This document shows, in pieces, positions 10,990 to 21,099 of a DNA stretch of 64,000 bases; the first letter of the stretch is position 1, and each line of letters starts with the position of its first letter. Under the pieces are notes generated by a model, which saw nothing but the letters and a program-made list of their open reading frames with translations, did no database searches and was not told the DNA's origin. The DNA comes from Gnetum montanum (taxonomy: Eukaryota > Streptophyta > Gnetopsida > Gnetales > Gnetaceae), in assembly GCA_015680685.1 (NCBI GenBank), contig MNCI01000885.1, forward strand, positions 368,421 through 432,420, in the 5' to 3' direction. Position numbers and translations under genes: made by a program.

Positions 10990-13774
10990 CTAGAGATGGA
11001 AGGGGCTAGCAAGAATAAGGCCAAGAACAACAAGAGGTGACCCATGCAATGGGACCTCTTCATAAGGAGCCCAAAGTGGAATCTATTCAATAGATTCTAG
11101 AGGAAGAAGTGCCTATCAAACAATCCTAACCAGGAGAAGTGCCTAGACCCATGCCAAGGCTTGAGGTCACTCTAACTCAAGCCTACCTAGACATCATCAA
11201 GTCTAGAGGAATCCAAAGATTAGTTCTTCAAGAGATAAACTTCAGGCCATTTTTAGAAAAATCTCCAAAGGATGTCAAGACATAGTTGCAAACCTCTCTA
11301 ATGTGGCCAGTCATCATGTCCAGTGGAGAATGGTACATGGGAGAGACCTATCTCTTCTAGAATAGCCAAAGACTAGGGTCCATTATAAAAATTAAGGACA
11401 TTCAAGTGTCCTACTCAGTGGAAGCTATTGCACAACCACTAGGGTTTCCAGACAATGAAACACAATTGGCAAAAATATCAACAAAAGGTGATCCTGAGGC
11501 AAAAAGGGAATCTATGGGGTGGATCGTAAGGAGTATGGTGCACTCACACTGGCAAAGTAGATTTATTTCAAGATTGTAGCCTATCACCTCAATCCAATGG
11601 TGAGGCCAAGCAAGGTGACTGCTTTCTCCCCCTGAGCATGCACCACTCTAAGTAAGAAATTTCCCATTAACCTTCCATAGTTGATTTAATTGGAGATCAA
11701 GAAGTGCTTCAAGGAGAATGAATGTGGAAGGAAGACCCTATCCTTTCCAAGCCTTATCAGAAAACTTTGCAAAATGGTAGGCATTATTCAATATTCTAAT
11801 GATATTCTCAAGCATGCTCCCTTAGCCTCATGGGCAGAAATCATGAAGGATAAGATGCCAATGACCACCCAAGAAGAGGAGCTGTCACCACCACAACCCA
11901 CTTAAGAGACAACATTGGAGGCCTACGTAGTCCTTGAGTGTCTGTGACAAATCTAAGAATAGCTCTTAAGTGAACAAGAGCAACAAGTAGGAATAAGTCG
12001 GATGGATCCATTTGTGTATTGGACAATGATGAGTCACCTTAATGGGATGGCTCAAACAGTTAGATAGATGGAGAGAGGTGGTCCCATTTTCTCTGCCCAA
12101 AGAATTTAGTTGCCTTCTAGGTTGGATCCCAACACTCAAGAGGTGACAGTGTCACTAGCAACACACCATCTATTCCTAGAAATCTCTAAGAATGTCACCA
12201 ATTTCTTGGTGAGTTGGAGAAAGGTGAAGAGGTAACTGTCTTAGTGATGTAGCACCAAGGGTAGGAAATAGCGGTAGAAGTGGGAGTTGACTGTGTAGAT
12301 AAAGCACTAAATGCACCTACAGCATCTGTACTAGACATATCTGCACTTCAAGATGTGCAAGAAATTATAGACACAGTCAATGAAAAATTGAACACAACCC
12401 AACATGAATAGTTACTAGAATGACTGGTAGGAATTAGGCAATTAACTTTAGACATTTTTGATCTTCTAGAGAACATCATTGCAACCTAGTTGGAGTTGCT
12501 AAATGCAAGGGGAATATGCATCATTTTGGAGGGGCAACTAAATATAACTCAAGAGCGAAATCAACACTTGGCCATGGAGGTTGTTGAACTTTGTGCCCAA
12601 CTTGTAGAACAAGAAATTCTCAGCCTAACAATGAAAAGAGATGAATCTATCAAATAGCTTCAAGAATGATTTCAAAAGGCTAAGGACGAAGCAGTAATGA
12701 CCATCTTCAAATAGTCCATGGAAGAAGCTGAAATGCACTCTATCAAAAAGGACTTGAATTAGATGCACTAAGAGAATGAAACATTGACCACACAAAATCA
12801 TTTCCTATGACATGTTGATGCTTGGAAAGATCAAATGCAAAAGTTCATCCATCAATAGCAGGAGAAGCTTGCCAAGGTAACAACTGAATTTAGGAAATTG
12901 GCCACAAAGAGCCACAATCTATCAATGGAGGAAGTATGCACCTTGCAATAAAAGTCTACCATCGAGATTACCACCTAGAAGAATGAAGCTCTCAAATTTG
13001 AGAGAGTAAAAAATCATTACAGGGACCATGTTGGTTTGCAAAAGGAAATAAATGAAAAAAAAAACCTAGATGGTAAGGACAAAAATAAATAAATCCCTCT
13101 AGAAACTCTAGCAAGGAAGAGAGATGTGGTAGCCCATCCTTAATGGGATTGACACCTACAACAAAGCAGAGACCTACTTGAAGGAGTTGCAAATTGAAAA
13201 AATAACAGAGTATATGGAGTTGGCCAATCTCTGTTACGCAAACCTAGTAACACTAATAGTTATATGGTTGTGATTGAAATTGGAGAAATAAGTGGCTAGC
13301 TCGTATTTGCTATATGAGGCCAAGTTCAAACACCACAAGGACATTAAGCAAAAGCTTGAGACTACTAATTTTGAACTCAAAGTCCTCAAAGGGAGATTCA
13401 CATATCAATGATCTATCTCTAAGGACCTTATCAAATGGATGAATGACTATCAAGAGTTGAAGAACATAGTCAAAGGATTTCACATTGAATGCAAACAGTT
13501 TGCTACTTGGTTCATCAATGCCAAGGAGTTGTTTCTAGCGATTCCATGTCCTTGGGATGTGCCTATTCCAACCCACATTGAGGAAACTACATGGACGGTG
13601 CATGATCCTAGGACTAAGAAGGAGAAAATGAAAGCACTACTAGATGCTTTCCGCCTCCTACTTGAATTTGTAGCAGTAGCAAGACAACTACAGTCACCTC
13701 AACCACCACTAGTGTATGAAGCCAATGAAGGTCCCTCGAAGGCTCTGGAACAACCATCGCCTAGGACCATTTGA
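10990..13774 (+). pseudogene. Element A extra reading frame downstream of pol
   Basis: A long decayed sense-strand frame of about 900 codons between pol and the 3' LTR. Protein-like stretches include RLEVTLTQAYLDIIKSRGIQ near 11160 and the following LVLQEINFRPFLEKSPKDVK. The middle part (about 12480-13200) is rich in Glu, Lys, Gln and Leu and looks like coiled coil. The C-terminal 111 codons (13439-13774) are still open, with FATWFINAKELFLAIPCPWD and a Pro/Gln-rich tail. Extra ORFs after pol are known in plant Tat and Athila elements; some are called env-like, others have unknown function. I see no clear signal peptide or membrane anchor, so I do not call it env. Stops are mostly TAG where CAG or TGG would fit. 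Confidence 0.55.
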
Positions 13775-14010
13775 TCTTCTGCAACAAGCTTCACACAATC
13801 AAGGAATGTGTTGTCCAATTTTTGAAGAGTTGTATCATGGTGTTCAATTTTGTGTCTTGAACACCATCATTTTTGTAATGTGTTGATCCGTACACTTGAG
13901 AACCCCATTTTTTGTCAAAGTTAGTTAGTTGTTTTGTTGAAGAAAAGTTAGTCACTAATCCCATGCCTTCCCAGTTTTGTAAAACAACTTGAGGAAGAGT
14001 TTTCATTCAA

Positions 14011-14021
14011 TCATGGGAGTA
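14011..14021 (+). other. Element A polypurine tract
   Basis: TCATGGGAGTA directly before the 3' LTR. The same position in element B reads TCATGGGGGTA. It primes plus-strand DNA synthesis and fixes the 3' LTR start at 14022. Confidence 0.65.
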
Positions 14022-14949
14022 TGAAGAGTTGTCATTGGTTGGTTGTGTTGATGAAGCCTCATCAATGTAGTTGATTACATCAATGAGGCCTCGTCGACGC
14101 ATCTCACCTTGCATCAACAAGGCCTCGTCGATGTAGTGTCTGTTCGTCGCCTATAAATACACACCTACTAGTCACATTTATGGCAATCTAGATTTTAGTA
14201 GTAGTGAAGCTTTTACATTTTTTGCATTTAAAAGTTAGAATTTTTTCCCCTGAGTGCCCATAGTAGGAGTCATTGAGTGTACGAATCTTTATTCAAGCAT
14301 TGTTGTACTTGAGCACAGAAGTGTGTGCAGCAATAAAGATAAGCTTCTTGATAAGCCTTGTAGTACTTTGGATAGATTATCTATTTTATTCATGCATTTG
14401 TTGTTTTCTATTATTTATTAAATTCTTTTCAATTAGTTATTAAATATTTTTCAATTATTACATTAATGAGACAATTAAGCGAGATAGAGTACACACATAA
14501 GTACGACCGCTTCGAGTGTAACACATATTCGCTTGGTAATCCCAGTAGTGTTATTACTTGGTACGCCTAGTAGCATATTGCTTGATCTCCAAGTAGAGGA
14601 TACATGGGTTTAGGACATGCATGGAAAGTGGGAATGGAAAGTTATGTTAGGATTAACTAAATGTTAGTAAATTAGTTAATTTAGATTAGTTAATCAAATT
14701 AATTTTATCTACATTTGAGCACCAACTTATAAAACACAAAATGACAAAAATTGGATGCCTCAATTACACTTAACCATATCAACAAACATCACGAGTGTAA
14801 TTGGGAAAACAATTATTGACCTTAAGGTTAGATTCACTTCCTAAAGGGCTAGTGCATTAAAAATAATAAAGTCCATGGAAATTGACTAGATCACACATGA
14901 ATGCTTTATGATTCATATAGTTGGATGTAGGGTATCTCGCTACTCATCA
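14022..14949 (+). repeat. Element A 3' LTR
   Basis: Begins TGAAGAG after the polypurine tract and ends CTCATCA. It pairs with the 5' LTR. The U3 part (14040-14140) carries near-palindromic repeats such as TTGATGAAGCCTCATCAA and GAGGCCTC, partly tandem. The TATA box is at 14152-14159. ATTAT follows at 14950-14954. Confidence 0.85.
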
Positions 14950-14954
14950 ATTAT

Positions 14955-16110
14955 TTATTTTCAAGAATAATAAAGTACAGGTAATCTATGGACTAAAATA
15001 CTAGTTTTCATGAAAAATCTTGGCCTAGCATTACCCATCCATTTGGTAGTTGGCCTTTCTTCTAAAATTGCACAAAACATGATTGTATAGCTATATGCTT
15101 ATCTTAATAGTTTTTTTTCAATAGTCTGAAATTCTTCCTTGGATGAATCACTTATTTGACTTTTTCCAAAATTATGTAAAGGAGCATGCTCTTACATGGT
15201 TTTTGGTTATGGCTAAAGAAAATTAGATAATATTATTATAAAAAAGGTTATCATCTTTTAGTTTCAACCGAAAAGAAGAAAAAGAAAGAACATGGAAAGA
15301 ACTATTAAAGATAAATAAGGATCTAGCTCTTAATAAGGTTGTTAGAACTAAATATAATATTTAATAAATTTTTTATAACTTAGTATTATCCATTGGAAAA
15401 AGGGGTAGAGGGTGGTAAAACCTAAAACAAGTTGACTATAACTACACTATAAGACATGTAGCCAACATGAGTGTAGAGAAGAATATAACATACCAACAAT
15501 TATATATAACTTGACCTTGCAAACCTTTTGCCTTTGAAATAATAGTCTTATCAATAGAGACATGCTTTAATTAGCATTATTCATCAATATGCTTAACTAC
15601 TTTATTTTCTTTTTACTTTGGATTCTTATTGAGCTTACTTGTAACTAAAGATAACTTTTTATATTATAATAATGAGATAGATTAATTAAATAAAATTGTA
15701 AATAGTAGTATTCTTAGAGTGCAAAATTCTATGTTGGTTTTAATTGTATCCTTATACATTACACCACATAGGTATTATAGAATATAATATATAATTTACA
15801 TAATCATAACCAATATGCTCTAAGCAAAATAAGTATGATTAGCATAATAAAATACATACAATCTACATTGAAAAAGACTTTACCTAACTCTAACATTACC
15901 CTACTTTGACCAAACACATAAATAATGGTGTTAAATCAACATATGCTTTAGAATAGGTGTCTACTTTTTAAAATCATATTTAACCCCAAGACATATAGTC
16001 AAATCGTAAGCTACAGCTTCTAAGTAATGCAACACTGCACATATTATAACTAATTTAGGTAAGATGATGACATTCTAAAACTTTATCTTACCTACTTTGT
16101 ATCAATACAC
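14955..16110. other. AT-rich spacer, nothing recognised
   Basis: No transposon motif, open frame or repeat arm can be supported on either strand. It is the original target region of element A and may be old, unrecognisable repeat. Confidence 0.45.
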
Positions 16111-16364
16111 AACATATCCTTGAACTAATTTAGAGGTTGGTTGTTGACCAGTTGGTTCGCATGCACTTTCATGCCCCGCTTACCCTAGGATAATCTATAA
16201 AATTATAAGGACGTTTTTTAATGGCATGGCAGATTTTGGTAGCTTACAAATTGAAAATCCATACGAACAAGTCTGTAAACACTTGTCAAGGCAGCTAGCC
16301 ATCATTCACGCTGGCAAATGGGGTCATGTGACTTTGGAACAAGTGTTACTCAAATTACGCAGTG

Positions 16365-16720
16365 GTAATAGGGTCCCACAAACTTATACGACGGAGAGGT
16401 CAAACTTTTAAGACGGATGGCTACAAAGACCAGTAAAATTTAACCCTGATAAGAACCAATGGAGAGAAATTCAACTTTTTTGGTAAATTGACGAGATGAT
16501 TTTTAAAAGTCAACCTGGGACTACTGAATTTGCATCATGCCCTATAGTAATATGGTCCTACGAATTTTTAAGTCTGGTGGTTACAAGGGTTAGTAAGAGT
16601 TCAACGCTAAGAGGAAATGAAGGAGATAAAAGAAATTGAACGGTTTTGGTAAAGTGGCCTACTAGTTCTTACGTCAACTTGGGGTCTCTCCAACTCAGTC
16701 TGCATCATGCTCAGTGTTGC
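16365..16720. repeat. Diverged tandem duplication, about 170-bp unit
   Basis: The two units both run: GGTC...ACG..., TTTTTAAG, a GG(A/T)GGNTACAA motif, CCAGTAAAATTTAACCC versus TTAGTAAGAGTTCAACG, then AATTCAACTTTTTTGGTAAA versus AATTGAACGGTTTTGGTAAA, then GTCAACNTGGG and GCATCATGC. Base composition is more even than in the flanks. Unit starts are near 16370 and 16549. It could be an old promoter-proximal duplication; no gene is attached to it with confidence. Confidence 0.55.
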
Positions 16721-16954
16721 GTGTAGCTTTCTTGACATAAACGTCGGCAGATTATATTAGTCCTGATATTTAAGGGACACACGGCTTCTATTTTCTTTAC
16801 TTCTATCCCAGAAAACAGAGCTCTATTTTCTTCAACTTAACATTTTTTTTTTTAAAAAAGGTCATTTTCTTCAACTTAACATTTTTTAAAAAAAAGGTCT
16901 CGTATTACTGTTACAGTTATTTTTGTTTTCCAGACCAAAGTGAAACTGATGTTT

Positions 16955-17062
16955 TAATATTAAAATGGAAAAAAGCTTAATCATGTCTTTAAATAAATAT
17001 TACATTTTCATAAAAAGAAAAGATAAAGCTTTACAATTGACTAACTACTAATAAAAACCTTC
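16955..17062 (-). mobile_element. LINE 3'-end remnant
   Basis: AAAATGGAAAAAAGCTTAAT followed by AAATATTACATTTTCATAAA and TTTACAATTGACTAACTAC matches the LINE 3' end at 1070-1175 on the same strand (AAAATGGAATAAAGTTTTAT, AAATATTACATTTTTATGAA). Only the last hundred bases or so remain. Confidence 0.55.
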
Positions 17063-17074
17063 ATTAAATTATAA

Positions 17075-17790
17075 TTTATATGATTAGTTCAAGACAAACG
17101 ATATATGTTTTTTGAACTTAGAAACTTGTTTTGAATTTTGTGGCAGTGATAGTAGCATAAATCATGAAAATTACATGAATCTAAAAAAATACAGAATCTT
17201 GTTAAGACTTGAGGAAGACGGTAACATTACTCTAAGAGGATCTTGGTTGAGTGTGTGAACCCATTGCTTTCCAATCCCTTTTTCATTTAATTACACCCCT
17301 CATAGCAGGTTTTCTGGGCATAGGTGTGAGTCAGGTTACAGAAATCACATCATCCAAATTTCTATTATGTTTATCGTGAAACAGTTTTGCTTTCCCAGAC
17401 ATGATGACATAGGTGACAACATGGAATACGTGAAATGGTAAAATATTTGAAATGTAGAATATGTCATATATGACAATTTTACTTTATATATTATTAGTTG
17501 AAGATAATGATATATGTTCTTTGAACTTTTCAATGGTAGCGTAAATCATGCAAAGTACATGAGGAAATACAGAATGAGGAAAACAATAACATTACTTGGT
17601 TAAATGCATGAACCCATTGCTTTCCAATCCCTTTTTGCTTTAATTGCACCACTAATGGTGCGTTTCGTGGTCATGGTATGTCTCAGGTCAAGAAATCACA
17701 TCATCCAAATTTCTATTACATTTTACTGTGAAAACAGTTTTGCTTTCCAGACGTGATGGAATCTGTGACAACAGGGAATACGCAAAATAC
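17075..17790. repeat. Tandem duplication, units about 380 bp apart
   Basis: Unit 1 (about 17080-17425) and unit 2 (about 17485-17785) share, in order, GATATATGTT.TTTGAAC, GTAGC.TAAATCATG, GAACCCATTGCTTTCCAATC, GAAATCACATCATCCAAATT and CAGTTTTGCTTTCC.AGACNTGATG. Unit 2 is shorter through small deletions. It lies immediately upstream of the G-box and the GC-rich ORF, so it may be a duplicated promoter segment (inference). Confidence 0.7.
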
Positions 17791-17798
17791 TAAAAAGA

Positions 17799-17804
17799 CA
17801 CGTG
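17799..17804. promoter_or_regulatory. G-box / ABRE core CACGTG
   Basis: GACACGTGGTTTC contains the palindromic core CACGTG in ACGTGG context, the site bound by plant bZIP and bHLH factors. A second E-box palindrome, CACATGTG, lies at about 17935. Both precede the GC-rich ORF by 230-370 bp. Short motifs occur by chance, so use is unproven. Confidence 0.35.
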
Positions 17805-18166
17805 GTTTCACAGTGCGTGCGTTACTTTCTTCCAACAAACCAAGGAAAATAAGAAATGACATCCAATGAAGTCTATTCATGGGCAGATGCGTGCCCGGCA
17901 ATTGCGCGTGCATTGACTTTGCTGCAAGAAAAGCCCACATGTGGTTGAAGATAGAGGCAACAGAGCTGGGAAAATCATGCGAGATCGTCAAGTAGTCAAG
18001 ATGCTCAGTTTTTGAATTAATGCATCCGTCACAGTGTGTGTGAACGATCAGAAGAGTTTTCAGACACTCTGCTAAGTCATCATTGGTACCATGGAATCAT
18101 AAATTGGGGAAGCAGTGATGCATAATTTGCGGATACGAAATCGAGGCGACAGCAGAAGCAGGATTC

Positions 18167-18316
18167 ATGGCGCCGCGGCCGCTTCCTCGGCGGGGACAGA
18201 TATTGTCTGCAATCATGTCTTCATTTTTGTCATTGATGCAAAGCCTGGCTTCGTGTCTCTGCTCATGGAGACGACGAGACCGCGTTCATGCTGCATCCGA
18301 CGGCAATATCGTTTAA
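18167..18316 (+). CDS. Possible small host gene, 49 aa, unknown function
   Basis: A 50-codon frame starting ATGGCG (good plant initiation context) and ending TAA. It lies in the only clearly GC-rich island of the window (about 18120-18330, including GCGCCGCGGCCGC). The product would have a basic Pro/Arg-rich N-terminus (MAPRPLPRRGQ), a hydrophobic segment of about 20 residues with Ser and Cys (ILSAIMSSFLSLMQSLASC) and a basic patch SWRRRDR. That layout suggests a short membrane-associated peptide, but I do not recognise a family. An overlapping 91-codon frame from 18115 in another phase is the rival reading; I prefer this one because of start context and hydrophobic pattern. It could also be a first exon or a gene fragment. 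Confidence 0.35.
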   Translation: MAPRPLPRRGQILSAIMSSFLSLMQSLASCLCSWRRRDRVHAASDGNIV

Positions 18317-18900
18317 AGATTAGAATCAGGAGTTTGTCTTTGGATCGCAGTTGTGATCCCGATTGTGTTCGTGATTACTCTGTTTCGTGATTACTCTGTT
18401 TTGCTCTGTTTCGTATGCTTTAGCTCAGTGGGGAATTGTTAGATTTTGCTGTGATTATGGGAATACATACAATTTGCATTTTAAAATATGCTTGTATTTA
18501 TGTATTGCTTACCATAGAGTTGTACATTTGTATTTCAGCAAATTGAATGTTTTCCCTGCACTTTATGAAGTATAATCAACCATTTTAATTGGCAGGGAAA
18601 TAGAGTTTAAGATTTAGAAGTATGCAGTGTGCTTCTGCGCATCATTCATGCATCGTTTTAGTCATTCCCATGAAAATAATTTTTGGTAATAAGACTTAAA
18701 AATACCGGATGCTTTAAATCTTGTAACATAGAACCGGGTTGGCACACACGTACTTTTGAAGGGAGGACATATTATGGTAGAATATATAAATATTGTTATA
18801 TAAATTAGGTAGAAGTAAAATTTTAGATCCGTAATGGTCTTTTCTTCATCTATTTGAGAAGAGAAGATATGATAGTAACATTCATTTTTTAAATAGACAA
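18317..18900. other. Sequence after the small ORF, nothing firm
   Basis: Contains a short exact direct repeat, GTGATTACTCTGTTTCG-like, at about 18371-18405 and then AT-rich DNA. It might include a 3' untranslated region of the small ORF; no clear polyadenylation signal or further exon can be supported. Confidence 0.35.
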
Positions 18901-18905
18901 CACAG

Positions 18906-19023
18906 GGGTTTAAGCTTAAGTAGAGCTACCTAAAAGAGGTTATGCTTTCGCTTATCTATCGATCCTTCCAAGACCTTGGCTTGGAGGGATGAGCATTAAG
19001 CCTCCAAGTGAAGATCCTTTTTA
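18906..19023 (+). repeat. Small dispersed repeat, copy 1
   Basis: Carries AGAGGTTATGCTTTCGCTTA, CCTTGGCTTGGAGGGATGAG and GTGAAGATCCTTTT, matching in inverse orientation 59056-59165 (revcomp AGAGGTTAGGCTTTCGCTCA ... TAAGATGAGCATT ... GATGATCTTTT). A shortened copy may lie at about 20065-20090. Type unknown; possibly a SINE or small DNA element. Confidence 0.5.
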
Positions 19024-19381
19024 CCTAAGCCAATTGCCACATTTTATTGTTATATTAGTTTTATCAAAATCATATTAAGTATTGTGATTTATTTTCTTTA
19101 TTATTACTAATATAAAATGATGATATTATTAAATCACAATATACAAGGAAGAGTAGACTACATGGCTATCATACTACTTTGGTAGAACTTAGATAATATA
19201 ATCATGCTTGAAGTAAAACCTGATTGTGTACATCTTTTGCTTATAAAGAAATAAGTTTACCAATTGAGGTATTCTCTCATTGGCTTGGTTGGTTGATAAT
19301 TTGTACCAACTTTCTATTCTTGTAAATTTGCATGCATATTACAGTGTATCTAGTTGCAATCTAGGAAATATCACTTTCCAT

Positions 19382-19645
19382 AATAATATAAAAGGGACTA
19401 ATCAAATAAAATGATAACAGAGTGTTCTTATGTTGCCAAAGTTTCATGTTGGGTGTATTTGGGTCTTCTTACAACATATTCTATGCTATGCACTTATTAT
19501 AGCTTATAATATGAATAATATAAAAGGGACTAATCAAATAAAATGATAAAAGAGTGTTCTTATGTTGCCAAAGTTTCATGTTGGGTGTATTTGGGTCTTC
19601 TTACAACATATTCTATGCTATGTACTTATTATAGCTTATAATATG
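19382..19645. repeat. Near-perfect tandem repeat, 2 x 132 bp
   Basis: The unit AATAATATAAAAGGGACTAA... occurs at 19382-19513 and again directly at 19514-19645 with only about two differences (ATAACAG/ATAAAAG and GCACTTATT/GTACTTATT). The high identity means a recent duplication or an assembly duplicate. Confidence 0.85.
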
Positions 19646-20429
19646 TAACTTGCATAATTATAAGCTATGTGAGAAGCAACATCCCTAACTAAATTATGGT
19701 AAATGTCACTGACAAATTTAAAATGTATAAAAATCAAATAACCAACATATGCCGATCTGAAAACTACATGGTTTGAATCTACTTTGCCTTGCCTTGCCAA
19801 AAAAATACTACATATGTTCTAACTAATTGACGTAAATTTCATTTATAAATTAAAAAAAGAAAATGATAAGGTAGATAATATAAAAGAGGTAGAAAAAGAC
19901 CTTTTGTGACTTTGTATTATCCTTCTTTATGCAAATACATATGAAAAATGAGTTTTAATTCATACAATAATCATGTAATCAAAGTGAATAATGATGCATA
20001 TAAAGTTATTTTTTTTAAAAAAATGTTTTCTTAACTTCGATTTCTCTACCTTCGATTTCTCTACCTAAAAGATCATCACCTAAAGCCTAACGTTTAAATC
20101 AGAAAATCATGCAAAGGGTTTGTATATGAGCCATAGGTTAACCTTTTTTCTGAAAATAAATTGTTATATTAAAGTTAATGGCAATAGTCCTGAATCCACA
20201 ATGCAAAGCTAATTCCTCCTCTGTTAAGAGTTAACTCTCAAACAGATGAATTTAAACTTGCGAATATCGTTCCTCTTTTAAGTAGGAATTCAATTCCTGA
20301 CCGTATAAATTTAACCTTTCTCGTACGTTGCCGCATTGACCTTTATTAAGTCAAAGTTGAAGTCTACAATTTGCGTCAAGTTCGAGCCCTCCACTCACGT
20401 CTCTGCAAGTCGTGAACTTTTGACAGGCA
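19646..20429. other. AT-rich spacer with several W-box cores at its end
   Basis: No gene or recognised element. From about 20336 onward TTGAC cores appear on both strands (CATTGACC, AAGTCAAAG, GCGTCAAG, TTTTGACAGG). Confidence 0.4.
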
Positions 20430-20559
20430 CATGACATTATCAGAAAATCAAGATTGGGGGCGCATTTTGTTGACTTTTATGCAGAAAAGTAGCTCATGAC
20501 ATTATCAGAAAATCAAGATTGGGGGCGTATTTTGTTGACTTTTATGCAGAAAAGTAGGC
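20430..20559. repeat. Tandem repeat 2 x 65 bp with W-boxes
   Basis: The unit CATGACATTATCAGAAAATC ... GCAGAAAAGTAG is present at 20430-20494 and 20495-20559 with about one change (GGGCGCATT/GGGCGTATT). Each unit contains GTTGACTTTT, a W-box core (TTGACT) of the kind bound by WRKY factors. No gene is firmly attached downstream. Confidence 0.8.
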
Positions 20560-20689
20560 CCATACTTTAATTTTTAAAGAATCTACCCTCTTCATGGTTG
20601 ATGATGGTATACTTTTATGCTATCACTGTTCTATTCGCTAATTTTATATACTTTTGCAATTTAATAAATCCAGAGAGTGCACGGACGCA

Positions 20690-20940
20690 ATGTTCGGTTT
20701 AAATTTCAATAAATGCATGGCTTTTCTTGGCCGGGTCAAGCGCATGGGTCAGATACGTGAATCTCCTATTTGAATTTTCCAACATCACAGAATCACAACA
20801 TCGAAATTTCCAACGTGTTTCCTCTGATACGTCAGGATTTATAAACTTCTCTGATATCGGTTTTGCTTTCACAATGAAGCATGGAAACCCTGAAACATGC
20901 TGTACGTCAAAACAAATATCGGTACCACCGAGGGTTAAAT
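20690..20940. repeat. Dispersed repeat; paralogous empty site of copia E
   Basis: From TCAAGCGCATGGGTCAGATA this aligns with 34858-35050 (TCAAGTGCATGGGTCATGTA), including GAATCTCCTA, TCCTCTNATANGTCA and TTTCACTTTTACAATGAAG-like blocks, and with 52512-52690. To the left, AAATGCATGGCTTTTCTTGG resembles the left flank of element E at 23009-23026. An open frame across it runs into the N gap and is not supported as coding. Confidence 0.5.
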
Positions 20941-20950
20941 TTGAAGGGCA

Positions 20951-21063
20951 NNNNNNNNNNNNNNNNNNNNNNNNNNNNNNNNNNNNNNNNNNNNNNNNNN
21001 NNNNNNNNNNNNNNNNNNNNNNNNNNNNNNNNNNNNNNNNNNNNNNNNNNNNNNNNNNNNNNN
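20951..21063. other. Assembly gap, 113 N
   Basis: Run of N. Sequence on both sides differs sharply in composition (AT-rich left, C-rich right). Confidence 1.
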
Positions 21064-21099
21064 CCCCTTTTGTCTCACTTATGACTAGGAATCTCTACC

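Larger units (their letters stand above)
2146..14949 (+). mobile_element. Element A: Ty3/gypsy LTR retrotransposon, Tat/Athila-like, decayed
   Basis: Complete in outline. A 5' LTR (2146-3029), a primer site matching the 3' end of tRNA-Asp, gag, protease, RT remnant, RNase H, integrase, a long non-pol region with an extra reading frame, a polypurine tract and a 3' LTR (14022-14949). The element is bracketed by a perfect 5-bp direct repeat, ATTAT, at 2141-2145 and 14950-14954, which fixes both ends. The 12.8-kb length, the tRNA-Asp-type primer site, the protease style (LLxLGxxVNL type) and an extra ORF after pol fit the Tat/Athila side of plant Ty3/gypsy elements; the exact clade is inference. 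All genes carry many stops and at least one large internal RT deletion, so this copy cannot move by itself. Confidence 0.9.

Noticed and set aside
10990-13774. Calling the extra ORF of element A an envelope gene
   Set aside because: No visible signal peptide, fusion-like hydrophobic stretch or membrane anchor in the readable parts.
16226-16411. 61-codon frame
   Set aside because: No family features; it ends in a tandem duplication and looks like chance in a more GC-balanced stretch.
18115-18390. 91-codon frame overlapping the GC-rich island
   Set aside because: No recognisable features, composition dominated by Arg/Ser from the GC-rich bases, poor start context compared with the ATGGCG frame at 18167.
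19382-20559. Tandem repeats considered as a CRISPR-like array
   Set aside because: Only two units each, no spacers of regular length, eukaryotic context.
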